A stretch of DNA of 64,000 bases from an uncultured Flavobacteriaceae bacterium. Lineage in GTDB: Bacteria > Bacteroidota > Bacteroidia > Flavobacteriales > Flavobacteriaceae. Shown in pieces: positions 24,289 through 33,058 of this stretch. The stretch spans positions 432,001 through 496,000 of the forward strand of contig CAJIYJ010000003.1 in NCBI GenBank assembly GCA_905181625.1. The letters run 5' to 3'. The first letter of the stretch is position 1. Every line of letters starts with the position of its first letter. Made by a program: the position numbers and the translations under genes. A model generated the notes under the pieces. The model searched no databases, was not told the DNA's origin, and saw only the letters and a list, made by a program, of their open reading frames with translations.

Positions 24289-26481
24289 ATGAGATACTAT
24301 TTTACCCTATTTTTTGTAATGATTTTCTCATCGATTTTATTTTCTCAAAATCCACTTTTAACTAACGATGTTGAGAATCAAAAAAAATGGGTTGATAGTA
24401 CATATAATAGTTTGTCAATAGATCAGAAAATAGGCCAATTATTTACTATTTGGGTAGCTACAAAACAAGGCCCTGAAAAGATGAAAGAAGTTTCATCAAT
24501 TATTGAAAAAAATCATTTGGGTGGATTAATTTTTTCATTAGGAAATATTGTTGACCAAGCGAAAGCAACAAATAAATTTCAAACTATTTCAAAAGTTCCT
24601 TTATTAATTGGAATGGATGCTGAATATGGCATAGGAATGAGACTTGACGATGCTTTTTCATTTCCATTTAATATGACTCTTGGAGCAATTGAAGATAATT
24701 CATTGATTTATAAAGTTGGTAAAAGAATAGGAGCACACGCTAAACGATTAGGCGTTCATATCAATTTCGCTCCTGTGACCGATATTAATACAAACCCAAA
24801 TAACCCAATTATAGGAAGCAGGTCTTTTGGAGAGGATAAAATAAACGTAACTTTAAAATCTTTAGCCTATTTAAAGGGAATGCAATCTGAGGGTATTATG
24901 GGTTCTGCCAAGCATTTTCCAGGACATGGAGATACTTCAACAGACTCACATAAAACTCTTCCTAGTATTGATTTTTCTGCAAAAAGAATTAATAATGTAG
25001 AACTGTATCCCTATAAAGAATTAATAAAAAATCAATTGTCAGGGGTTATGGTTGCTCATATGGAAGTGCCTTCTCTTGAAAAAACCCCTAAACTTCCTTC
25101 AACATTATCGAAAAACATTATTACCAAATTATTAAAAAAGAAATTAAAATTTGAAGGTCTTATAATAACAGACGCCATGGATATGAAAGGCGTTGTAGAT
25201 TTTAATAAAGATGAATCAGCTGATGTGAATGCGCTTTTAGCAGGAAATGACGTCTTGTTGATGCCTGACGATTTAGATCAGAGTACTAGAAGCATTAAAA
25301 AAGCATTAGAAGAGGGGGTTATTAGCGAGAAGAGACTCAGCTATTCGGTAAAGAAAATATTATTAGCAAAATATAAAGCTGGATTACATAAAGTAAGTGA
25401 AATTTCTCTTGAGAATATTTCTAAAGATTTAAACACAGAAGAAGATAAGTCATTGTTTGATGAGCTCACTGAAAAATCTATAACTCTTATAAAAAATGAC
25501 AATGAAAATTTACCTATAAAAAAACTATCATCTAAAGTCGCTTATTTAAAGATGGGTGATTCAGATTCTGATGAATTTTTTAAAATGTTAAACCATTATA
25601 CTCAAGTAGATAAAATAGATTACGTATATAAATCAAGTGGTTATAATAAAGTGTTATTAAAATTATTAAAACCTTATGATTATGTAGTTGTAGGTTTTCA
25701 TAAATCAAATAAGAGTCCTTTTGACACTTATAAGTTTTCAGCTAATGAGATAGAAATATTGGAGATGATTTCAAAATCTAACAATGTAATTTTAAATGTT
25801 TTTGCAAAACCATACGCTTTAATGGATGTTGATATGAAAGATGTTTCTTCTGTAATGGTTTCTTATCAAAATAACATTACTGCACAACAGAAATCAGCAC
25901 AAGTAATTTTTGGAGCGATAGCTTCTCAAGGTGTGTTACCAGTGAGTATTAATGAAGATTATCCTTTACACACTTCTTTGAAAACTAAAGTTTTAAAGAG
26001 GCTTAGCTATGGTATTCCACTAAATCAGGGAGTTGATATAAACAAATTAGAAGAAATTGATTCAATTGTTAAATTTGCAATTGACATGAAAATGACACCT
26101 GGTGCTCAGGTTCTAGTTGCAAAAAATGGTCAGGTTATTTACAATAAATCTTTTGGAAAAAAAACTTATGATTCCTCTGAAAATTTGAAATGGAATGACT
26201 TATATGATTTAGCTTCTTTGACAAAAATCCTGTCTACTTTGCCATTACTAATGAATGAGTATGAGTTAAATAAAATCAATAATAAAACTACGTTATCAGA
26301 TTTATTTCCTAAAACTTTATTAAAAGATAAAGGGAATTTGACAATATTGGATATGTTAACTCATAATTCAGGTTTATTTCCGTGGATACCATTTTATAAA
26401 CAAACCATAGACAGTGTGACTAGCTTACCTTTAGATAGTTGGTATAGTAAAAAAAAAAATCAAATTTTACTATTCGCGTAG
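24289..26481 (+). CDS. NagZ-type glycoside hydrolase family 3, N-terminal part of a NagZ-AmiE-like fusion
   Basis: An exported GH3 beta-N-acetylhexosaminidase with a signal peptide ending near FSQ. The NagZ signature KHFPGHGDT (208-216) is followed by Asp219 and His221 as the acid/base dyad. The nucleophile is Asp295 in IITDAMDM. From about residue 580 a serine beta-lactamase-like domain begins, with S643-L-T-K646 in DLASLTKIL. The frame breaks in an A11 run at 26449-26459 and stops at 26479, cutting off the rest of that domain. The start is ATG 24289 rather than TTG 24283. In Bacillus, NagZ and AmiE are separate; Bacteroidota often fuse them. Role: recycling of peptidoglycan fragments. Confidence 0.85.
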   Translation: MRYYFTLFFVMIFSSILFSQNPLLTNDVENQKKWVDSTYNSLSIDQKIGQLFTIWVATKQGPEKMKEVSSIIEKNHLGGLIFSLGNIVDQAKATNKFQTISKVPLLIGMDAEYGIGMRLDDAFSFPFNMTLGAIEDNSLIYKVGKRIGAHAKRLGVHINFAPVTDINTNPNNPIIGSRSFGEDKINVTLKSLAYLKGMQSEGIMGSAKHFPGHGDTSTDSHKTLPSIDFSAKRINNVELYPYKELIKNQLSGVMVAHMEVPSLEKTPKLPSTLSKNIITKLLKKKLKFEGLIITDAMDMKGVVDFNKDESADVNALLAGNDVLLMPDDLDQSTRSIKKALEEGVISEKRLSYSVKKILLAKYKAGLHKVSEISLENISKDLNTEEDKSLFDELTEKSITLIKNDNENLPIKKLSSKVAYLKMGDSDSDEFFKMLNHYTQVDKIDYVYKSSGYNKVLLKLLKPYDYVVVGFHKSNKSPFDTYKFSANEIEILEMISKSNNVILNVFAKPYALMDVDMKDVSSVMVSYQNNITAQQKSAQVIFGAIASQGVLPVSINEDYPLHTSLKTKVLKRLSYGIPLNQGVDINKLEEIDSIVKFAIDMKMTPGAQVLVAKNGQVIYNKSFGKKTYDSSENLKWNDLYDLASLTKILSTLPLLMNEYELNKINNKTTLSDLFPKTLLKDKGNLTILDMLTHNSGLFPWIPFYKQTIDSVTSLPLDSWYSKKKNQILLFA

Positions 26482-26567
26482 CTGAGAATCTTTATTTAAA
26501 AAACTCTTTTTTAGATACTATTAATTCCAAAATAATAGAAAGTGATCTCTCTAAGAAAAAGTCTTAT

Positions 26568-27203
26568 ATGTACAGTGACCTTCCTTATTATTTTATTAAA
26601 GATTATTTAGAAAAACAGTACAATAAGTCTTTAGATTTTCAAATTAAAAACAAACTATTAATTGATTTAGGAGCAAATTACACTACTTATAATCCACTTG
26701 ATTACTATTCTAAAAAAAAAATAGTGCCCTCAGAAATAGATCATTATTTCAGAAACGATACTCTAAGGGGGGTTGTTCATGATATGGGCGCTGCTATGCA
26801 AGGAGGTGTTGGTGGACATGCTGGACTTTTTTCTAATTCAAATGATGTTGCGAAAATAATGCAAATGTACTTGCAAGGAGGTTATTATGGTGGCAAAAGA
26901 TTTTTTTCTAGCTCAACTATCGATAACTTTAACACTTGTTATTATTGTGATAACGGTAATAGAAGAGGGCTTGGTTTTGACAAACCTCAATTAGATGATA
27001 GTTCACCCACTTGTGGATGTGTTCCCATGTCTAGTTTTGGTCATTCTGGATTTACTGGAACCTACGTTTGGGCTGACCCTGAAAATAAAATAGTTTATGT
27101 GTTTTTGTCAAACCGAACATTTCCAACAATGGAAAACAAGATGTTGTCAACATATAATATTAGAACAGAAATTCAAAGAGTGATTTATGAATCATTTAAA
27201 TAA
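26568..27203 (+). CDS. Serine hydrolase C-terminal part of the NagZ-AmiE-like fusion, separated by a frameshift
   Basis: This frame continues the beta-lactamase fold that starts in the preceding gene. It has the Tyr motif MYSDLPYYF, GGVGGHAGLFS, and the KTG-equivalent FGHSGFTGTYVW. The same frame is open back to 26460 without a stop, so the coding sequence is intact apart from one A too few (or two too many) in the A11 tract. The ATG at 26568 is only the first ATG after the break and may never be used. AmiE enzymes of this fold cut N-acetylmuramyl-L-alanine bonds. bshA follows after 9 bp. Confidence 0.75.
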   Translation: MYSDLPYYFIKDYLEKQYNKSLDFQIKNKLLIDLGANYTTYNPLDYYSKKKIVPSEIDHYFRNDTLRGVVHDMGAAMQGGVGGHAGLFSNSNDVAKIMQMYLQGGYYGGKRFFSSSTIDNFNTCYYCDNGNRRGLGFDKPQLDDSSPTCGCVPMSSFGHSGFTGTYVWADPENKIVYVFLSNRTFPTMENKMLSTYNIRTEIQRVIYESFK

Positions 27204-27212
27204 AAAGATAGA

Positions 27213-28343
27213 ATGAAAATTGCGATAGTTTGTTATCCTACTTTTGGTGGGAGTGGAGTTCTTGCTACTGAACTAGGAATGTCATTGGCAGAACATGGGC
27301 ACGAGGTTCATTTTATAGCTTATAAAAAACCTGTTAGGTTAAACAATTTAAATAATGGATTGTTTTTTCATAAGGTGGAAGTTCCTGATTATCCTCTTTT
27401 TAATTTTGCACCATATGAACTAGCCCTTTCTACTAAATTAGTTGAAGTGGTGAAGAATAATTCTATTGACTTAATGCATGTTCATTATGCTATTCCTCAT
27501 GCCTATGCTGCTTATATGGCAAAGAAGATGCTAAAAGATCAATCTATTAACGTGCCTATTGTAACTACACTGCATGGAACGGACATTACTTTAGTTGGAA
27601 ACCACCCCTCTTATAAGACGGCAGTAACCTTTAGTATTAATAAATCAGACATGGTGACTTGTGTTTCAGAAAGTCTTAAAAATGACACTTTAGATCAATT
27701 TGAAATCACTAGAGATATCCATGTGATTCCAAATTTTATTGATATAAATAAATACAACCTTCAACAGATAAAATGTCTAGATGAAAACCCTAAGGTTTCA
27801 GATGAGTTTATAATAACTCACGTTAGTAATTTTAGACCAGTTAAAAACATTAAACATGTTATAAATGTGTTTAATAACATTCAAAAAGAAATCAATTCTA
27901 AGCTAGTGATGATAGGAGAGGGGCCAGAAAAAGAAATGGCGGAACAGCTTTGTGTGGAATTAGGAATTTCTGAAAAAGTAGAGTTTTTAGGAAACACAAA
28001 TCAGGTAGAAAAAAAGTTATGTCATTCAGATCTTTTTTTATTACCCTCTAGTGCTGAAAGTTTTGGCTTAGCTGCTCTTGAAGCAATGGCGTCAAAGGTT
28101 CCGGTAATTTCCTCTAATGCTGGAGGATTGTCTGAAATTAATATTCACGGTGAAACAGGTTATTTAATAAATTCAGATGATGTTGAGTCTATGTCTAATC
28201 ATGCGATTTCAATATTAAAAGATTCAAAAGTATTGGATGAGTTTAAAACTAGAGCCTATAAGAAGGCCCAGGAGTTTGATATTAAAAAGATTGTTCCACT
28301 TTATGAAGAGATATATTTAAAGGCCATAAAGTCTCTTAAATAG
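27213..28343 (+). CDS. bshA: N-acetyl-alpha-D-glucosaminyl L-malate synthase
   Basis: BshA is a GT4 glycosyltransferase that transfers GlcNAc from UDP-GlcNAc to L-malate, the first step of bacillithiol synthesis. The 376 residues start MKIAIVCYPTFGGSGVLATE, the hallmark BshA N-terminus. GT-B acceptor-side motifs (HVHYAIPHAYAAY, TTLHGTDITLVG) and the donor-side LPSSAESFGLAALEAMA with the E-x7-E pattern are present. It probably shares a transcript with the NagZ-AmiE-like gene. The 3' end overlaps the convergent Dabb lipoprotein by 8 bp. BshB and BshC are not in the window. Confidence 0.94.
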   Translation: MKIAIVCYPTFGGSGVLATELGMSLAEHGHEVHFIAYKKPVRLNNLNNGLFFHKVEVPDYPLFNFAPYELALSTKLVEVVKNNSIDLMHVHYAIPHAYAAYMAKKMLKDQSINVPIVTTLHGTDITLVGNHPSYKTAVTFSINKSDMVTCVSESLKNDTLDQFEITRDIHVIPNFIDINKYNLQQIKCLDENPKVSDEFIITHVSNFRPVKNIKHVINVFNNIQKEINSKLVMIGEGPEKEMAEQLCVELGISEKVEFLGNTNQVEKKLCHSDLFLLPSSAESFGLAALEAMASKVPVISSNAGGLSEINIHGETGYLINSDDVESMSNHAISILKDSKVLDEFKTRAYKKAQEFDIKKIVPLYEEIYLKAIKSLK

Positions 28344-28743
28344 GCTGAGTTGCTGAATCATAAACCTGAACTTTTTTCCAAAGGTGCTTAGCCTTATCAA
28401 TAAAAATTAAATGACTAGGATGATCTTGATATATTCTTTGATTTTTCAAAGATGGGAACGTGAAAATCATACAATAATTGTAAGAATTATCAACGACTCC
28501 TCTTTTGGTTGTACTTGCGGGTTTACCTAAATGCATTTTTACTGCTAAATCATTTGTATTCATTAGCTTTTTTATTTCTTTTTCAAATAAGGCCACTTCC
28601 TCTAAGTTATCCGGGTTATTTAGCCAAAAATATACTGTATGAACTATCTCACCTTTAATTATTTTAGAATTTTCTTTTTTAACAGAATTACAACTTGTTA
28701 TAAAGAACATAGTAATAGCAACTAAAAGTATCTTGGATTTCAT
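28336..28743 (-). CDS. Dabb-domain lipoprotein (stress-responsive alpha/beta barrel)
   Basis: A 135-residue lipoprotein: signal MKSKILLVAITMFFITSC with Cys18 as the lipidated residue. The mature part starts with GEIVHTVYFWLNNPDN, the typical opening strand of the Dabb ferredoxin-like fold. FTFPSLKNQRIYQDHPSHLIFIDK and LWKKVQVYDS complete the pattern. Dabb proteins dimerise into a barrel and are poorly characterised; some are stress-induced or bind hydrophobic ligands. It follows the acylase-like gene with 3 bp between them, so the two probably form one transcript. Confidence 0.8.
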   Translation of the reverse strand: MKSKILLVAITMFFITSCNSVKKENSKIIKGEIVHTVYFWLNNPDNLEEVALFEKEIKKLMNTNDLAVKMHLGKPASTTKRGVVDNSYNYCMIFTFPSLKNQRIYQDHPSHLIFIDKAKHLWKKVQVYDSATQPI

Positions 28744-28746
28744 AAT

Positions 28747-30807
28747 TTATTTAGGGTTATATATTTTTTTAGAATTTTTATAAATTTCCTCTTTGCTAAA
28801 AGTCATTTTTTTTGTTTCAAATTTAGAATACATTTCCATTTGATCATTGTAATGTGGGGAATCTTCGTGATCACTACTTCCGTAAGAAATAACAGATTCA
28901 ATTTCTACCTTTCCATCTACAAACTTCACTAGTTCAATATAGGATTCACCATGAGTAATTTTTATTTTACCATCCTTATAATCAACTCCTCTCATAGCTG
29001 TTATTACGTCTGGCATTCCAAAGATAGAAATTTCTTTATTTCCTCTTACTAATTTTTGATAGTCTCCTAATCTAACATTAATAGTTCCAAAAGATTCGAT
29101 CATTTTCAACTTAACTTCTTTAAGGCATTCTTCTAACATCTCTTTACTTACAATCTTATCTTCTTTAAGTTTAGGGTAGTATTTTCCTAAATTATAATAG
29201 ACCATAGCATAGGCTCCGGCTCCAAATGACTCCACGTTAGCCTCTCTGTCCCAGTTTTGAATTACTTTAATTAAGTCTGAGATTTCAGGATAATCATTAG
29301 GATTCATTTCAAACAACTCATTAACATTTACGTAGTTGTAGTTTAATGGAGTGGGTAGAGTTCTATCGTATTTTATCTTTTTAAAATCCTTATAATCAAT
29401 TTTATCATAGGAGTTAATTAAGTCGTAAAGTCTAGTACTTCTGTTATTGTCATACAATTCATAACCCATGTTTTTAGGGAAATTTTCAGCAAGTGGATTT
29501 TCTTCTTTTGAAGTAGATTTAAAAGGACTGTGATTGGCGTTATATATATAACCAGATTTTGGATTTAATACCTGTGGAAGCTCTTCAGTTTTATAGTAAC
29601 TATCCCATAGTGTTTTTTTAGTATTTCCTGGGACTACTTTTCTCCAATCATATTGGTCATTTCTTTTTGGAATAATTCCATTTGAAATATAAAAAATAGT
29701 ATCATTTTTATCTGCATAGCCAATATTATATCCAGGGAGATCATTCTTTTTAAGAATATTATAAAATTCAGTAAATGAGTTGGCTTTATTCAATCTCCAC
29801 CACTGTTCTAAGGACTTTATAGTAAATAAACTAGGAGTTCTTATAGAATAGAAACCACTTTTGTTTTTTAGAGTTGGACCATAAATACTTGTAAAGTATT
29901 TTCTGTTTATTTTTAACTTAATACCAAGGAATTTTACAAATAATTTAGCTTGTTTTTTTTCTAGTTTAAATGTTTTTCCATCCACAAGGTAATGCCACTT
30001 TTTAGTTGGATGCATTTCTAATTCAAAAACATCTGCTTTATCTGGGTAGTTAACAGTATGAGCCCATGCTAAATTTTGATTAGCTCCTATTAAAAGGGTA
30101 GGAGCTCCCGCAAAAGTAGCCCCAATAATATTAGTTCCTTCTTCGCTAATTAAATGTGCTTCATACCAAGATGTAGGTCCGTCAAGAGGCTGGTGAGTAT
30201 TTATGGCTAGATAAGTTTCGTTTTTACCAGTTTTAATAGAATTAAAAGCAAAGGTGTTAGACCCGTTCATTTCCGCCTTAATAGGGTTTGGTCTAGGAAC
30301 CTTGTTTGAAACTATAGAGCTAACTAGACCACCAGCTTCATTTGAAATAAATAACTGTAAAAATGAATAGCGTAGCATCTTTTTTACAGTGACAGGAAAT
30401 AAAGACTTCTCTAAAATCTCTTTAGGATGTAATTCAGCATATTTATTGATTCCCTGAGCATATCCTTCTGCAACCATTACAAAGTCTAGACTAAGAGTAT
30501 TAAACAGCTTGTCAACAGTTTCTTTAGATTCAATTAACTGAGTTAAAAAATCTGCTCCTGCTCCTTTAATTCCTATATGTTTGCTTAGTAGGCCATTACC
30601 CGCTAGGTATGCTTGTTGAATTGTTTTAAAATCATCTTCACAGTGCGACCAGGCAAGGCCGTAGGCAACCTCTGCATCAGTTTTACCATAAATGTGAGGG
30701 ACTCCGTAATTGTCACGAACAATTTCAATATTATTTGGATTAATTTGAGAAAAATTAGAGTTTAAAAACAATAAAAAAGTAATCAAGAAAAGTGTCTGTT
30801 TTTTCAT
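28747..30807 (-). CDS. Penicillin acylase family hydrolase (Ntn, family S45)
   Basis: An exported N-terminal-nucleophile amidohydrolase of 686 residues. The signal peptide ends at NSNFSQ. The alpha-chain opening EIVRDNYGVPHIYGKTD is typical of acylases of the penicillin/AHL/aculeacin group. Autocleavage should expose Ser183 in MNGSNTFAF. The beta-chain oxyanion region NLAWAHTVNYPDKADVFELE is present, and TNHQPL-like residues (AINTHQPLDGPTSWYEAHL) follow. The substrate may be an N-acyl-homoserine lactone or another amide; it cannot be fixed from sequence. It is transcribed with the downstream Dabb lipoprotein. Confidence 0.86.
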   Translation of the reverse strand: MKKQTLFLITFLLFLNSNFSQINPNNIEIVRDNYGVPHIYGKTDAEVAYGLAWSHCEDDFKTIQQAYLAGNGLLSKHIGIKGAGADFLTQLIESKETVDKLFNTLSLDFVMVAEGYAQGINKYAELHPKEILEKSLFPVTVKKMLRYSFLQLFISNEAGGLVSSIVSNKVPRPNPIKAEMNGSNTFAFNSIKTGKNETYLAINTHQPLDGPTSWYEAHLISEEGTNIIGATFAGAPTLLIGANQNLAWAHTVNYPDKADVFELEMHPTKKWHYLVDGKTFKLEKKQAKLFVKFLGIKLKINRKYFTSIYGPTLKNKSGFYSIRTPSLFTIKSLEQWWRLNKANSFTEFYNILKKNDLPGYNIGYADKNDTIFYISNGIIPKRNDQYDWRKVVPGNTKKTLWDSYYKTEELPQVLNPKSGYIYNANHSPFKSTSKEENPLAENFPKNMGYELYDNNRSTRLYDLINSYDKIDYKDFKKIKYDRTLPTPLNYNYVNVNELFEMNPNDYPEISDLIKVIQNWDREANVESFGAGAYAMVYYNLGKYYPKLKEDKIVSKEMLEECLKEVKLKMIESFGTINVRLGDYQKLVRGNKEISIFGMPDVITAMRGVDYKDGKIKITHGESYIELVKFVDGKVEIESVISYGSSDHEDSPHYNDQMEMYSKFETKKMTFSKEEIYKNSKKIYNPK

Positions 30808-30912
30808 GCTTTTATATATTCAATAATCGTACCAATAAGTTTGTCTACTAGCTATTTTATTATGCTTCTGAGGTATTAAAATTAATTATATATTAGTAAT
30901 AGATAACTAGAT

Positions 30913-31272
30913 ATGATAAAATTTATTTCAGGAAGATTAAAAGGTATATTTTATTCTGTAAAAGGAGCTCTTTATTTAATTAAAACTGAGCACTCTATTC
31001 AGGTTCAGTTATTTATAGCCTTATTATTTGTTATAGCAGGTAGTTACTTTGGTTTATCTAATACGGAATGGTTATTTGTTTTATTAGCAATTAGTTTAGT
31101 TCTAACTGCTGAATCTTTGAATTCTGCTATTGAAAAAGTAGCTGATTTTATTCACCCAGATTTTAATAAAAAAATAGGCTTAATAAAAGATGTTTCTGCA
31201 GGTGCTGTATTCTTTGCCTTTCTATTTGCTTTAGCTGTGGTGTGTTTCGTTTATATTCCTAAACTTTCTTAA
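30913..31272 (+). CDS. dgkA: Diacylglycerol kinase family protein
   Basis: A small integral membrane kinase of 119 residues with three membrane helices (about 30-48, 52-70, 95-117). The DgkA/UdpK motif is AESLNSAIEKVADFI, followed by KDVSAGAVFFAFLFAL. It phosphorylates diacylglycerol or undecaprenol. Its last 14 bp overlap the convergent pterin dehydratase gene. Confidence 0.9.
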   Translation: MIKFISGRLKGIFYSVKGALYLIKTEHSIQVQLFIALLFVIAGSYFGLSNTEWLFVLLAISLVLTAESLNSAIEKVADFIHPDFNKKIGLIKDVSAGAVFFAFLFALAVVCFVYIPKLS

Positions 31273-31549
31273 GCTCAAGCATTTTTTGATCTATTTCCTT
31301 TGCTAGAAGAAAATCTAAAGAGGTTAGCGCTTGTTTGTCGTGTGTCCACAAGATTATTTCTAACTTATTATAGTTGTTTGTCCATTGCGGATGGTGATTC
31401 AATTCTTCACTTATTTTAGCAATTTCTTTCATAAAATTAAAAGCAGAGATAAAATCAGAAAACTCAATGTTGATACGTAGTTTGTTTTCAAAAAGTTCCC
31501 AGCTTTTATTAATTAACTTTAAGTTATTGTTTATTTCTTTTTGATTCAT
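31259..31549 (-). CDS. phhB: 4a-hydroxytetrahydrobiopterin dehydratase (PCD)
   Basis: A 96-residue PCD that dehydrates 4a-hydroxytetrahydropterin after aromatic amino acid hydroxylation and helps recycle the cofactor. The motif ELNHHPQWTNNYNKLEIILWTHD holds the catalytic His pair and the W-N-Y-N pattern of the family. The length is standard. It may support phenylalanine hydroxylase, whose tyrosine product feeds the HPPD pathway, but no hydroxylase is in the window. It is convergent with dgkA and is followed on the other side by a strong bidirectional hairpin. Confidence 0.9.
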   Translation of the reverse strand: MNQKEINNNLKLINKSWELFENKLRINIEFSDFISAFNFMKEIAKISEELNHHPQWTNNYNKLEIILWTHDKQALTSLDFLLAKEIDQKMLELKKV

Positions 31550-31573
31550 TTATAGAGGTTTTATGTTATTAAA

Positions 31574-31601
31574 AAAAAACCCGCAATTAAGCGGGTTTTT
31601 T
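31574..31601. terminator. Strong bidirectional Rho-independent terminator
   Basis: AAAAAACCCGC pairs with GCGGGTTTTTT around AATTAA; GC-rich base with a T run on either strand. It lies just past the susD stop on the minus strand, so it ends the susC-susD transcript and insulates phhB. Confidence 0.8.
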
Positions 31602-31629
31602 CAGTATATATCTTGGTTAGTTTAAGATA

Positions 31630-33054
31630 TTAGTATCCGTAGTTCTCAACCATATTTGGATTAGCATTCATTTCGCCTGTTCCAATTGGATAAGCAGTTC
31701 TATAACTACCAAAGGCAGGAGGAGTTCCTGTAAGGTCATCATTTAACTGTTTTTTACTGTCAATAAGCGGCATACCTTGACCAGTTCTTAATAAGTCATC
31801 ATAACGTAATCCTTCAAAATAAAATTCTTTTCTTCTTTCTAAAAGAATGTTATCAAGCGTAGCAGAAGCATAAGGTGCAGCTCCTCTAATAGCAGGGATG
31901 TTGTTAAGGTAAGTTAAAGCAGTTGCAGTGTCTCCAGCTCTTAGCATTGCTTCCGCGTATATTAAGTGCATTTCTTCAACTCTTAATATTGTAATGTTGT
32001 CAGATCCATTCATAGTAGGGTATTTCCCTAATACTGTTGGGTATCCTTGAGCAGTACCAATCATATTAGCACCAAACCTTACATCTGCAGCATCAAAGAT
32101 ATCATACAAGTCAGGATTAGCTCCGTCACCTGTTAATATTCTAACATCTCCATAAGAAGTTCCTCTTAAGATATAAGCACACCCATTGATTCCTCTTGAA
32201 TCAGTTCCTGAAAAAGCAAGTTCAACTATAGAATTACTTGCATTGTCAGTTGTATAAGTTGCAGCAAAACCTGAGGCACTTGCCGGACTTCTTCCAGAAT
32301 TATCAATTACCCATTTAGCCATTGTACCTGCTGTAGCATATAAACTACTGTCTACAGAGCCAGCATACAATAATGCTCTAGCACCAATAGCATATGCACC
32401 AGCTACAGTCATGTAACTAGATGAACCATCCAAAGATTGACTCATCATTGCTATTGCAGTAGTTAAATCTGATACAATATCTCCAACATTGGAACCTACA
32501 GTTCCTCTTGCTGGGGTTAGGAATGCCGGGTCTTTATATGTTTTCACATAAGGAATTCCCAAACCTGCACCACCACCTTGACCAGTAACAAAATGCTGAC
32601 CATAAGATTTAAGTAAATCAAAGTGAGCTAAAGCTCTTATAGCATAAGCTTGACCTTGAGTGTGAGCTATTTGAGCTGCACTTCCTGTTAAAGAAGTCGG
32701 ATCAGCGCCTATTACAATATTAGTAATAGCAATTACGCCATAAATAGAACCCCACGGTCCCGCTCCCTGAGATGTATAGTTCATTCCAGAACTAGCAAAC
32801 CTTCCAGAATTCATGTTTGAATAAGCGTTGTCAGTTCTGACATCACCATCTAAGATGAAATTCCTTCCATAATATCCTGTTGAGGACATTCTATCATAGG
32901 CACTGTTTAAAACAGAGGCTAAATCGCCAGCTGAAGTAATACCAGATGATAAATCTTTATCTAAAGACAATGTTGGCTCTAGATCTTCTTCGCTACATGA
33001 AACAATTACTGTGACTGCAACAAATAACATTAAGTATTTATATATATTTTTCAT
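31630..33054 (-). CDS. susD: RagB/SusD family nutrient-uptake lipoprotein
   Basis: A surface lipoprotein that captures a nutrient for the partner SusC channel. The signal MKNIYKYLMLFVAVTVIVSC ends in a lipidated Cys. The mature N-terminus SEEDLEPTLSLDKDLSSGIT and the TPR-rich core (QAYAIRALAHFDLLKSYG, a SusD hallmark) are present, and the C-terminal IYAEAMLRAGDTATALTYLN with ERRKEFYFEGLRYDDLLRTG is typical. The 474 residues are within the usual range. Its start is 4 bp from the susC stop. The ligand is not predictable from sequence, and no glycoside hydrolase is adjacent. Confidence 0.94.
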   Translation of the reverse strand: MKNIYKYLMLFVAVTVIVSCSEEDLEPTLSLDKDLSSGITSAGDLASVLNSAYDRMSSTGYYGRNFILDGDVRTDNAYSNMNSGRFASSGMNYTSQGAGPWGSIYGVIAITNIVIGADPTSLTGSAAQIAHTQGQAYAIRALAHFDLLKSYGQHFVTGQGGGAGLGIPYVKTYKDPAFLTPARGTVGSNVGDIVSDLTTAIAMMSQSLDGSSSYMTVAGAYAIGARALLYAGSVDSSLYATAGTMAKWVIDNSGRSPASASGFAATYTTDNASNSIVELAFSGTDSRGINGCAYILRGTSYGDVRILTGDGANPDLYDIFDAADVRFGANMIGTAQGYPTVLGKYPTMNGSDNITILRVEEMHLIYAEAMLRAGDTATALTYLNNIPAIRGAAPYASATLDNILLERRKEFYFEGLRYDDLLRTGQGMPLIDSKKQLNDDLTGTPPAFGSYRTAYPIGTGEMNANPNMVENYGY

Positions 33055-33058
33055 ATTC

